Below are positions 1-5,619 of a DNA stretch of 13,086 bases, in pieces; the stretch's first letter is position 1; each line of letters opens with the position of its first letter. Below the pieces are notes generated by a model. The model ran no database searches. It was not told where the DNA came from and saw nothing but the letters and a program-made list of their open reading frames with translations. Source of the stretch: RGIG2206 sp045648425. Lineage in GTDB: Bacteria > Bacillota > Clostridia > Oscillospirales > Acutalibacteraceae. The stretch covers positions 1 to 13,086 of the forward strand of contig JAZRNV010000077.1 in assembly GCA_045648425.1 (NCBI GenBank). Direction: 5' to 3'. The position numbers and the translations under genes are program-made.

Positions 1-120
1 GCAGCAAATAGTGACCTTCGGCACAAACCCTAAGCGGCGACTCGCCACTCATTCTTAAATAAATAAGATGTACACTACTGCAGGGAGATGGTTAAGGAAT
101 AACATAGTAACACAACATTT
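1..120. other. Left-edge region without a clear gene; small hairpins
   Basis: I recognise no gene here. Small hairpins can be drawn: 11-24 (GTG-A-CC, loop TTC, GG-CAC), 34-44 (GGCG, loop ACT, CGCC) and 54-69 (TCTTA paired with TAAGA). In addition, ATTCTTAA at 51-58 is nearly complementary to TTAAGGAAT around 94-102. A plus-strand frame is open from the edge to a TAA at 56-58 (18 codons). A minus-strand frame starting with ATG at 52-50 is open to the edge, but no ribosome site precedes it. The stretch could be the tail of an upstream gene or of a structured RNA. It does not look like a tRNA, tmRNA or rRNA to me. Confidence 0.3.
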
Positions 121-149
121 TTAAAAAGTCAACTAAATTATACCTTGTT

Positions 150-162
150 TTTATACAATTTT
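150..162 (+). promoter_or_regulatory. Shared upstream box TTTATACAATTTT (glnA copy)
   Basis: The 13-bp sequence TTTATACAATTTT ends exactly 14 bp before the glnA -35 box. The same 13 bp occur at exactly the same distance before the argC -35 box on the other strand (7881-7869). The position, about 50-63 bp upstream of the start site, would suit an activator site or an AT-rich UP-like element. The binding protein is unknown; this is inference from sequence identity and spacing. Confidence 0.45.
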
Positions 163-176
163 CTATCGTCAATTTA

Positions 177-205
177 TTGACAAACGGACAGCTATATTAT
201 AAAAT
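177..205 (+). promoter_or_regulatory. Sigma-A type promoter of glnA
   Basis: A perfect -35 box TTGACA (177-182) is followed by a 17-bp spacer and TAAAAT (200-205), five of six matches to TATAAT. An alternative -10, TATAAA at 198-203, would give a 15-bp spacer. Transcription would start near 212, leaving a leader of about 27 nt before the ATG at 239. A 13-bp box shared with the argC promoter lies at 150-162. Confidence 0.8.
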
Positions 206-221
206 AATAACATCTTAAAAT

Positions 222-230
222 GGAAAGAAG
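222..230 (+). promoter_or_regulatory. Ribosome binding site that fixes the glnA start
   Basis: GGAAAGAAG lies 8 nt before the ATG at 239. The in-frame GTG at 230 overlaps this site, so it is not the likely start. Confidence 0.75.
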
Positions 231-238
231 TGTTTCAA

Positions 239-1663
239 ATGGGCAAATCTATTCAAGACATTGTCAAGTTTATAAAAGACAATGATATTAAAATGGTCGA
301 CTTTAAAATGGTTGACATCAACGGTCAATTCCGTCACGTTACCATCCCCGCATACAGCTTTTCCGAAGAAACCATGGAAAAGGGTATCGGCTTTGACGCA
401 TCCAACTACGGTTATGCAGTGGTTGAAAAGAGTGATATGGTTTTCATCCCCGATCCCGATACCGCAATGATTGACCCCTTCTGTGAGGTTCCTACCCTTA
501 CAATGAGCGGTAACGCAATGATTATCGACTCTCCTGCCAACAGACCTTTGGCACAGTATCCCCGCAATATCGTGCTTGCCGCCGAAAAGTTTATGCGCGA
601 CAGCGGTGTTGCAGACCAGATGTTTATTCTTCCCGAGTTTGAGTTTTATCTCTTCGACCAGGTGGGTTGGGAGATTCAGCCCAATTCTATCTCTGCTTGT
701 GTTGACGCTCAGCAGTCATATTGGAACAGCTTTGATGAGGGACTCGGCCACATCGTTCCCAAGCAGAAGGCATATCACATTGCCAAGCCCTTCGACACCT
801 CTTATGAGTGCCGCAGCGAAATGTGCCTTTTGATGGAGCAGGCAGGCATTAAGGTTAAGTATCATCATCCCGAGGTTGCTGCTTCCGGCCAGTTCGAGAT
901 TGAGCCCCAGCTTGGCGAAATGTCCAAAATGGCAGATGCTACCATGACCATCAAGTACATCATCAAAAACACCGCTGCCAAGTACGGCAAGAGTGCAACC
1001 CTTATGCCCAAGCCCATTTATGGCGAGGCAGGCAGCGGTATGCACGTTCATATGCTTCTTATGAAGGACGGCAAGCCCGTATTCTCTGATGATGCCGGCT
1101 ATGCACACCTCAGCGAAACTGCCCACTACTTTATCGGTGGTCTGCTTAAGCATATCGGTGCATTGTGCGCTATTTCTAATCCCAGCACCAACTCCTTCAA
1201 GCGCCTTGTTCCCGGCTTTGAGGCCCCTGTAACCGTTGGCTACGCCACCTCAAACCGCAGCGCAGTTATTCGCATCCCCGCATACGCAAAGCAGCCTGAA
1301 GAGCGCCGCTTTGAAATCCGCAATCCCGATGCAACCTGCAACCCCTATTTCTGCTATGCTGCATTGCTTATGGCAGGTCTTGTCGGTGTTAAGAATAAGA
1401 TCGATCCCCACGCAAACGGTTGGGGCCCCTTCGATGTTAACCTTTACAATCTTCCCGAAGAAGAAAAGGCAAAGCTTCAGGGCTTGCCCACCTCTCTTGA
1501 GGGTGCTTTGGATGCTCTTGAGGCCGATTACGGCTTCTTGATGGAAGGCGGAGTATTCCCCGAAGAGCTTATCAAAAACTTCATCAAAACCAAGCGCGAC
1601 GAGTGCCGCCAGTTGGCCGCAATTCCTCATCCTGCTGAGTTTGATAAGTATTATAACCTGTAA
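239..1663 (+). CDS. glnA: Glutamine synthetase, type I (474 aa)
   Basis: This cytosolic, dodecamer-type enzyme makes glutamine from glutamate, ammonia and ATP. The N-terminal beta-grasp domain (about 15-100) is followed by the catalytic domain. All metal ligands of the E. coli enzyme have counterparts: E133, E135, E212, E220, H269 and E359. The catalytic D53, E328 and substrate arginines R322, R340, R345 and R361 are also present. Motifs seen are GSGMHVHM (265-272), KRLVPGFEAP (321-330) and NRSAVIRIP (339-347). The length and the C-terminal NLYNLP (Y403) and PHPAEFDKYY resemble the E. coli beta-type layout rather than the 444-aa Bacillus form. Some usual residues differ: FDASNY for FDGSS, HHPEV for HHHEV and EAGSG for DNGSG. 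I recall such variants from clostridial GSI, so I still call it a true glutamine synthetase. It is monocistronic, and its product feeds HisH nearby. Confidence 0.95.
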   Translation: MGKSIQDIVKFIKDNDIKMVDFKMVDINGQFRHVTIPAYSFSEETMEKGIGFDASNYGYAVVEKSDMVFIPDPDTAMIDPFCEVPTLTMSGNAMIIDSPANRPLAQYPRNIVLAAEKFMRDSGVADQMFILPEFEFYLFDQVGWEIQPNSISACVDAQQSYWNSFDEGLGHIVPKQKAYHIAKPFDTSYECRSEMCLLMEQAGIKVKYHHPEVAASGQFEIEPQLGEMSKMADATMTIKYIIKNTAAKYGKSATLMPKPIYGEAGSGMHVHMLLMKDGKPVFSDDAGYAHLSETAHYFIGGLLKHIGALCAISNPSTNSFKRLVPGFEAPVTVGYATSNRSAVIRIPAYAKQPEERRFEIRNPDATCNPYFCYAALLMAGLVGVKNKIDPHANGWGPFDVNLYNLPEEEKAKLQGLPTSLEGALDALEADYGFLMEGGVFPEELIKNFIKTKRDECRQLAAIPHPAEFDKYYNL

Positions 1664-1673
1664 TATATACAAC

Positions 1674-1713
1674 AAAAACGGTTGTTAGGATTGCTCCTAA
1701 CAACCGTTTTTTT
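1674..1713. terminator. Bidirectional terminator between glnA and the lipoprotein gene
   Basis: A perfect 17-bp stem (1674-1690 paired with 1695-1711) with a TTGC loop is flanked by A5 on the left and T7 on the right. It therefore gives a U-tailed hairpin on both strands. It lies 10 nt after the glnA stop and 10 nt after the convergent lipoprotein stop. Confidence 0.93.
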
Positions 1714-1723
1714 ATGTTTGTTA

Positions 1724-2818
1724 TTAATCTTCCGGGTTATAGGTGGTCAAACAAAGCTGATAAATGCCGTTGCCGTGAGGAGTGAGCTTTATCTTATGCT
1801 CGCCTTTGAAGCTGCTGATGTCATACATACCCGATTCGCAATATTCCTCTTCCAACACAACCTTACCTCTTGAATTGGTGATAACCAGGTCGAAGCTTTG
1901 CTCTGAATCATAGAAGGTGCCGAGCCCGTCTGCATTGATTTGCAAACGGTTAGAGCTGCCTGCCTTAAAGGTGGCTTCGATAACCTGACCCTCAGTCTTG
2001 ACAAAACCGATAGCGATGGGGGAGGTGGCCAAAATCATTTTTTTGGGCACCTCGGTCAGTACGTTGCCGGGCTGCTCTTCTTGGCGTTTAACCGAGCAAC
2101 GGGCTACGTTTTCAATATCGCTGGTGGTGAGTTTATATTCGCCTGCAGTCAAAAATACTTTGCGAGACCACCACTCGGTTTCGTGAATAAACACGTCGCT
2201 TGCTATCGTGGCGCCGTCGGCTGATTCAAGGGTAAATTTGCTGTCGCTTTCAAATACGCAGGCCTCGCCGCAGTTGATTTGGTACAAGCCGTTTTCATTT
2301 ACGGTAAAGGTAAAATAGGCGTGCTTATCTTTGCCGATTTTGGCAAATGCGGTACCACCGTCAACGGTAACTGCCTGGGCATCGTCGGTATCGGGTGCAA
2401 ACGCCCAACCAAGGCATACCTGGTTCATGTTTTCAAAGCGCTCGTCAAAGGTCAGCTTTGCAGTAACTGTGCCTGCTTCAAAGCGGGTAGCTTTAGAGTA
2501 GCCGCCCGAAACGTCTTCAAATTCATACAGGGTTTTGCCTTTTTCGTCTGTAAAGGTAAGCTTTGAGGTGTTAACATAGCTGGGCCACTCATCGTAATCG
2601 GTAGCATCAAAAGCATACAGCTTAATGTAGCCCGCCTTATCCAAGTTAAACACAATCTCAAGGGAATCGGCATCACCGATTTTTACAATCTTATCTTCGG
2701 TATAGGGCTGTTCGGCAATATTTACCGAAAGTGTGGCAATGCTTTCAGGAGATTTGCACCCCGCAAAAAGGGATGCCGTCAAAATAAAAGCTAATAATAA
2801 ACATAGGCATTTTTTCAT
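1724..2818 (-). CDS. Putative lipoprotein with three tandem beta-sandwich repeats (364 aa), function unknown
   Basis: I do not recognise this protein's function. It begins MKKCLCLLLAFILTASLFAGC, a short basic start, a hydrophobic stretch and a lipobox-like LFAGC. Cys21 would be lipidated by signal peptidase II, anchoring the protein on the outer face of the membrane. The rest reads as three repeats (about 44-144, 150-246 and 265-358). Each runs through a strand-rich segment, G-Y/L-Y, a Leu- or Phe-rich strand before a D/S-x-x-G-K/A turn, and a closing AG-x-x-K/KL strand. The pattern resembles PPC-type accessory beta-sandwiches, but no enzymatic domain is attached. The ATG at 2818 is preferred because GAGAGGAAG lies 7 nt upstream; a TTG at 2836 overlaps that site. 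The gene stands alone with its own promoter and leader. Confidence 0.8.
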   Translation of the reverse strand: MKKCLCLLLAFILTASLFAGCKSPESIATLSVNIAEQPYTEDKIVKIGDADSLEIVFNLDKAGYIKLYAFDATDYDEWPSYVNTSKLTFTDEKGKTLYEFEDVSGGYSKATRFEAGTVTAKLTFDERFENMNQVCLGWAFAPDTDDAQAVTVDGGTAFAKIGKDKHAYFTFTVNENGLYQINCGEACVFESDSKFTLESADGATIASDVFIHETEWWSRKVFLTAGEYKLTTSDIENVARCSVKRQEEQPGNVLTEVPKKMILATSPIAIGFVKTEGQVIEATFKAGSSNRLQINADGLGTFYDSEQSFDLVITNSRGKVVLEEEYCESGMYDISSFKGEHKIKLTPHGNGIYQLCLTTYNPED

Positions 2819-2825
2819 ATCTGCA

Positions 2826-2834
2826 CTTCCTCTC
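2826..2834 (-). promoter_or_regulatory. Ribosome binding site that fixes the lipoprotein start
   Basis: GAGAGGAAG on the minus strand ends 7 nt before the ATG at 2818-2816. It overlaps the upstream in-frame TTG (2836-2834), which argues against that codon as the start. Confidence 0.75.
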
Positions 2835-2842
2835 AAAGACTA

Positions 2843-2857
2843 TGCATATAATATGCA
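2843..2857. repeat. 15-bp palindrome in the lipoprotein leader
   Basis: TGCATAT-A-ATATGCA is a perfect inverted repeat about 9-23 nt downstream of the predicted transcription start of the lipoprotein gene. It could be an operator or a weak RNA hairpin. A chance AT-rich palindrome is also possible. Confidence 0.35.
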
Positions 2858-2872
2858 GCCATCTTCAAGTGA

Positions 2873-2901
2873 ATTATAGCATATTAAAAAAAGTCAGTCA
2901 A
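2873..2901 (-). promoter_or_regulatory. Sigma-A type promoter of the lipoprotein gene
   Basis: On the minus strand TTGACT (2901-2896) is followed by a 17-bp spacer and a perfect TATAAT (2878-2873). The start site would fall near 2866, leaving a leader of about 48 nt. Confidence 0.85.
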
Positions 2902-2930
2902 TGAAGGTTACTATATTGTAATTAGTTAAC

Positions 2931-2963
2931 AAAAGCCGCCTCGGCATAAGCTGAAGCGGCTTT
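2931..2963 (-). terminator. Terminator after rubrerythrin
   Basis: AAAGCCGC (2932-2939) pairs with GCGGCTTT (2956-2963). An imperfect inner stem closes on a 4-nt loop, and on the minus strand the hairpin runs into TTTTG. It lies 13 nt after the rubrerythrin stop codon and closes the arg-rbr transcription block. Confidence 0.85.
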
Positions 2964-2976
2964 AAATGTGCTGTTA

Positions 2977-3516
2977 TTAATAATTTTCGGCCTTAATGCG
3001 GAAGTAGCTTTGAGGATGAACGCAAAGAGGACAAACCTCGGGTGCCTTTTTGCCGATTACGATGTGACCGCAGTTATAACACTGCCAGATAACATCCTCA
3101 TCGCGAGAAAAGACCAAACCGCCCTCTACGTTTTCGATAAGCTTTCTGTAGCGCTCTTCGTGAGTTTTTTCAACGGCGGCAACACGCTCAAACAAAGCGG
3201 CGATTTCATCAAATCCCTCTGCACGGGCTTCCTCTGCGAAGCCGGCGTACATGTCGGTCCATTCAAAGTTTTCGCCACTGGCGGCATCCTGCAAATTTAC
3301 AATAGTATCAGGCATACCGTCGTGAAGCAGCTTAAACCAGATTTTAGCGTGCTCCTTCTCTTGAGATGCGGTTTCGGCAAACAAATCACCGATTTGAACG
3401 TAACCGTCCTTTTTTGCCTTTGAAGCGTAATAGTTGTACTTGGTGTAGGCCTGTGACTCGCCTGCAAAAGCGGCCATCAGATTGGCCTCGGTTCTTGAAC
3501 CTTTCAATTCGGGCAT
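2977..3516 (-). CDS. rbr: Rubrerythrin (179 aa)
   Basis: This is a non-haem iron protein that reduces hydrogen peroxide in anaerobes, using electrons passed through rubredoxin or a similar carrier. The N-terminal ferritin-like four-helix domain shows the first diiron motif at E20 and E53-x-x-H56 (QEKEH). The second half carries E116-x-x-H119 (EKTHEERY). The C-terminal rubredoxin domain has the Fe-Cys4 site C146-x-x-C149 and C162-x-x-C165 with the usual GH and CPLC surroundings. Order and length match classical rubrerythrin. An AGGAGG site lies 8 nt before the ATG. The gene follows argD by 51 bp on the same strand with no terminator between, but a PerR-like box in that gap suggests its own peroxide-responsive control. 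The enzyme has no known role in arginine synthesis. Confidence 0.96.
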   Translation of the reverse strand: MPELKGSRTEANLMAAFAGESQAYTKYNYYASKAKKDGYVQIGDLFAETASQEKEHAKIWFKLLHDGMPDTIVNLQDAASGENFEWTDMYAGFAEEARAEGFDEIAALFERVAAVEKTHEERYRKLIENVEGGLVFSRDEDVIWQCYNCGHIVIGKKAPEVCPLCVHPQSYFRIKAENY

Positions 3517-3536
3517 TGTAAAATCCTCCTTTTAAA

Positions 3537-3551
3537 TTATAAATATTATTA
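3537..3551. promoter_or_regulatory. PerR-like box upstream of rubrerythrin
   Basis: TTATAAATATTATTA matches the Bacillus/Clostridium PerR consensus TTATAATnATTATAA at 12 of 14 defined positions. On the minus strand it overlaps a TATAAT (3541-3536) that could be a -10 for rbr, and it ends 7 bp before the AGGAGG. The matching -35 position (CACACT) is poor. The DNA here is very AT-rich, so a chance match is possible. Confidence 0.4.
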
Positions 3552-3567
3552 GCGGTTTAGTGTGGAT

Positions 3568-4734
3568 TTATTCGCCACAGGCCGCAATGATTATATCGAT
3601 AGCTTCTTCAAGCACCTGTTGCTCAATGTTAAGGGCAGGCAACAAACGCAGTTTATCTTTTGCACTGAGGCAAAGAACGCCCATTTCTATACATTTGCTT
3701 AAAACCTCGCCTACGGGCTTTTTGGTTTTGATACCAATCATAAGTCCCATACCGCTGACCGATTCAATTCCGTCGGCCTTGCTCAGTCGGTCAAAGATGT
3801 ATTTGCTCTTTCGCTTGACCTCGCTGAGCAGTGCTTCGTCAATTCGCTTAATGATGCTCACTGCACCTGCACAGCAAACGGGATTTCCGCCGAAGGTAGA
3901 GCCGTGGTCGCCAAAGGAAAACACAGATTCAACCTTGTCACCCAAAATGGCGGCACCGATAGGCAGGCCACCACCCAAGCCCTTGGCTGTGGTAACAATA
4001 TCGGGCTTGATGCCAAAATTCATATATCCGTACAGCTCGCCGGTGCGACCGTTACCCGTCTGAACCTCGTCAACAATTAACAAAATATCTTCTTTTTCGG
4101 TGATTTCTGCAATTGCTTTAACGTATTCCGGCTCAAGGGGACAAACACCGCCCTCGCCCTGTATGCACTCGATCATAACGGCGGCAACCTTATGCTCCTT
4201 TATAATCTGACGCAGAGCATCGGTATCACCTGCAGGAGTGTGTACAAATCCATTGGTGAGGGGCTTAAACAGCTCGTGATAATGCTCTTGACCGGTTGCG
4301 GCAAGAGTAGTAATGGTTCTGCCGTGAAAACTGTTTAACAGGGTAACTATTGTGTAATAATCCTCACCCTTTTTTTCGGCGGCATATTTGCGCGCGGCCT
4401 TTATGGCACATTCATTTGCCTCTGCACCTGAATTGGCAAAAAAGACCTTTTTAAGCCCGGTTTTTTCGCACAACAGTCGGGCGAGCTCAACGCAGGGCTT
4501 AGTGTAATAAAGGTTCGAGGTGTGTTGTACCAATCCCATCTGAGCAGAGACGGCTGCCTGCCACTCTTTATCGGCGATGCCAAAGGCGGTAACACCGATT
4601 CCGGTGCCCATATCAATGTACCTTTTGCCGTCGGGGGAGTACATAACCGAGCCCTCGCCCTTTTCAATTTCTACGGGAAAACGGTTGTAGGTAGATGCTA
4701 TGTATTTTTTATCGTTATCAATAACCAAACTCAT
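3568..4734 (-). CDS. argD: Acetylornithine aminotransferase (388 aa)
   Basis: This class III PLP aminotransferase converts N-acetylglutamate semialdehyde plus glutamate to N2-acetylornithine and 2-oxoglutarate. Visible landmarks are the phosphate-binding NSGAEANE (101-108), HGRT (137-140), the cofactor aspartate in VDEVQTG (D222), the Schiff-base lysine K251 in TTAKGLGGGLPIGA, and the STFGGNP loop (279-285). The length is typical of ArgD. The ATG overlaps the argB stop by 4 nt (ATGA), which predicts translational coupling; only a weak GGTGA site precedes it. The neighbours argC, argJ and argB support acetylornithine as substrate over other omega-amino acids. The same fold is shared with ornithine and 4-aminobutyrate aminotransferases, and some ArgD enzymes also use succinyldiaminopimelate. 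Confidence 0.95.
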   Translation of the reverse strand: MSLVIDNDKKYIASTYNRFPVEIEKGEGSVMYSPDGKRYIDMGTGIGVTAFGIADKEWQAAVSAQMGLVQHTSNLYYTKPCVELARLLCEKTGLKKVFFANSGAEANECAIKAARKYAAEKKGEDYYTIVTLLNSFHGRTITTLAATGQEHYHELFKPLTNGFVHTPAGDTDALRQIIKEHKVAAVMIECIQGEGGVCPLEPEYVKAIAEITEKEDILLIVDEVQTGNGRTGELYGYMNFGIKPDIVTTAKGLGGGLPIGAAILGDKVESVFSFGDHGSTFGGNPVCCAGAVSIIKRIDEALLSEVKRKSKYIFDRLSKADGIESVSGMGLMIGIKTKKPVGEVLSKCIEMGVLCLSAKDKLRLLPALNIEQQVLEEAIDIIIAACGE

Positions 4735-5600
4735 TGCTTATCACCCATAACCATAGTGCCGGCACCCTCATCTGTAAGAATCTCCATCAAAATAGAGTGG
4801 GGCACACGGCCGTCCATAATAACAACATTTTTAACGCCCTCGTGAATGGCTTCAATACAGCAGTCGATTTTTGGAATCATACCGCCCGAGATAATACCCT
4901 CCTCCTTCAGCTTTTCGGCCTCAGAAATGGTAATATCTGCAATGAGGGTCGAGGGGTCATCTTTATCCTTCAAAACGCCTGCGATGTCGGTCATCATAAT
5001 AAGACGCTCGGCATTGATGGCGCCTGCAATATAAGCGGCTGCGGTGTCACCGTTGATGTTGTAGGCGTTGCCCTCTTTGTCACATCCAACGGTTGAAACA
5101 ACGGGGATGTAGCCCTTTTCGAGCAAATCTATAACGGGTGCGGAGTGGATTTTTTTGATTTCACCCACATAGCCAAGGCGTTCATCCTTCATGGTGGCCT
5201 CGATTAAACGGCCGTCCATACCCGAGATGCCCATCGCCTTGCCGCCCTTCATTTCAATTAGGTTTACAAGGGTTTTGTTGACTTTGCCTGCAAGCACCAT
5301 TTGCACAATGTCTACGGTTTCTTTATCGGTTACGCGCAAACCGTCAACAAATTCGGGCTTTTTGCCCAGCTTGCCCATAATGTCGCTGATTTCGGGACCA
5401 CCGCCGTGCACAAGCACAACTTTTACACCGATAAGCCACAAGAGCACAATATCCTCCATAACCTGCTGCTTAAGCTGCTCGTTGATCATAGCGTTTCCGC
5501 CATATTTAACAACAACCACCTTGCCGTTATAGCGCTTGATATAGGGCAATGCCTGGGTTAAAACCTCGGCTCTTTGTAAATTGGTAAAATCGTCAACCAT
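4731..5600 (-). CDS. argB: Acetylglutamate kinase (289 aa)
   Basis: ArgB phosphorylates N-acetyl-L-glutamate with ATP, the second step of the acetylated arginine pathway. Amino-acid-kinase motifs are clear: VKYGGNAM with K32, VHGGGPEIS, NINGDTAAA, MMTDIAGV and GGMIPKI. It carries an N-terminal segment of about 25 residues before the kinase core (TNLQRAEVLTQALPYIKRY). The shorter arginine-insensitive E. coli enzyme lacks this, whereas hexameric arginine-inhibited kinases have it. Feedback inhibition by arginine is therefore likely, and it fits an operon with argJ. ATG 5600 is chosen because AGAGGTG lies 6 nt upstream; the in-frame GTG at 5609 lies inside that site. The gene starts 19 bp after argJ and overlaps argD by 4 nt. 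Confidence 0.96.
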   Translation of the reverse strand: MVDDFTNLQRAEVLTQALPYIKRYNGKVVVVKYGGNAMINEQLKQQVMEDIVLLWLIGVKVVLVHGGGPEISDIMGKLGKKPEFVDGLRVTDKETVDIVQMVLAGKVNKTLVNLIEMKGGKAMGISGMDGRLIEATMKDERLGYVGEIKKIHSAPVIDLLEKGYIPVVSTVGCDKEGNAYNINGDTAAAYIAGAINAERLIMMTDIAGVLKDKDDPSTLIADITISEAEKLKEEGIISGGMIPKIDCCIEAIHEGVKNVVIMDGRVPHSILMEILTDEGAGTMVMGDKQ

Positions 5601-5606
5601 TTTTAA

Positions 5607-5613
5607 CACCTCT
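5607..5613 (-). promoter_or_regulatory. Ribosome binding site that fixes the argB start
   Basis: AGAGGTG on the minus strand ends 6 nt before ATG 5600-5598 and contains the alternative in-frame GTG (5609-5607). This favours the ATG. Confidence 0.7.
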
Positions 5614-5619
5614 TATAAA

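Noticed and set aside
50..52. Minus-strand ATG reading MSGESPLRVCAEGHYLL into the left edge
   Set aside because: No ribosome site is present and only 17 codons are visible; it cannot be supported as a gene.
145..158. GlnR or NtrC site upstream of glnA (TTGT...ACAA dyad)
   Set aside because: The spacing is too short for TGTNAN7TNACA, and the dyad is imperfect. The match to the argC promoter box is the better explanation.
230..238. GTG start for glnA, adding three residues
   Set aside because: The GTG overlaps the GGAAAGAAG ribosome site; the ATG at 239 has correct spacing.
716..1153. Long reading frame opposite glnA and similar antisense frames over arg and his genes
   Set aside because: These are shadows of strongly conserved genes, with no ribosome sites or recognisable domains.
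2816..2836. TTG start for the lipoprotein
   Set aside because: It overlaps the GAGAGGAAG ribosome site. ATG 2818 gives a normal lipoprotein signal sequence starting MKK.
5601..5609. GTG start for argB
   Set aside because: It is part of the AGAGGTG ribosome site of the ATG at 5600.
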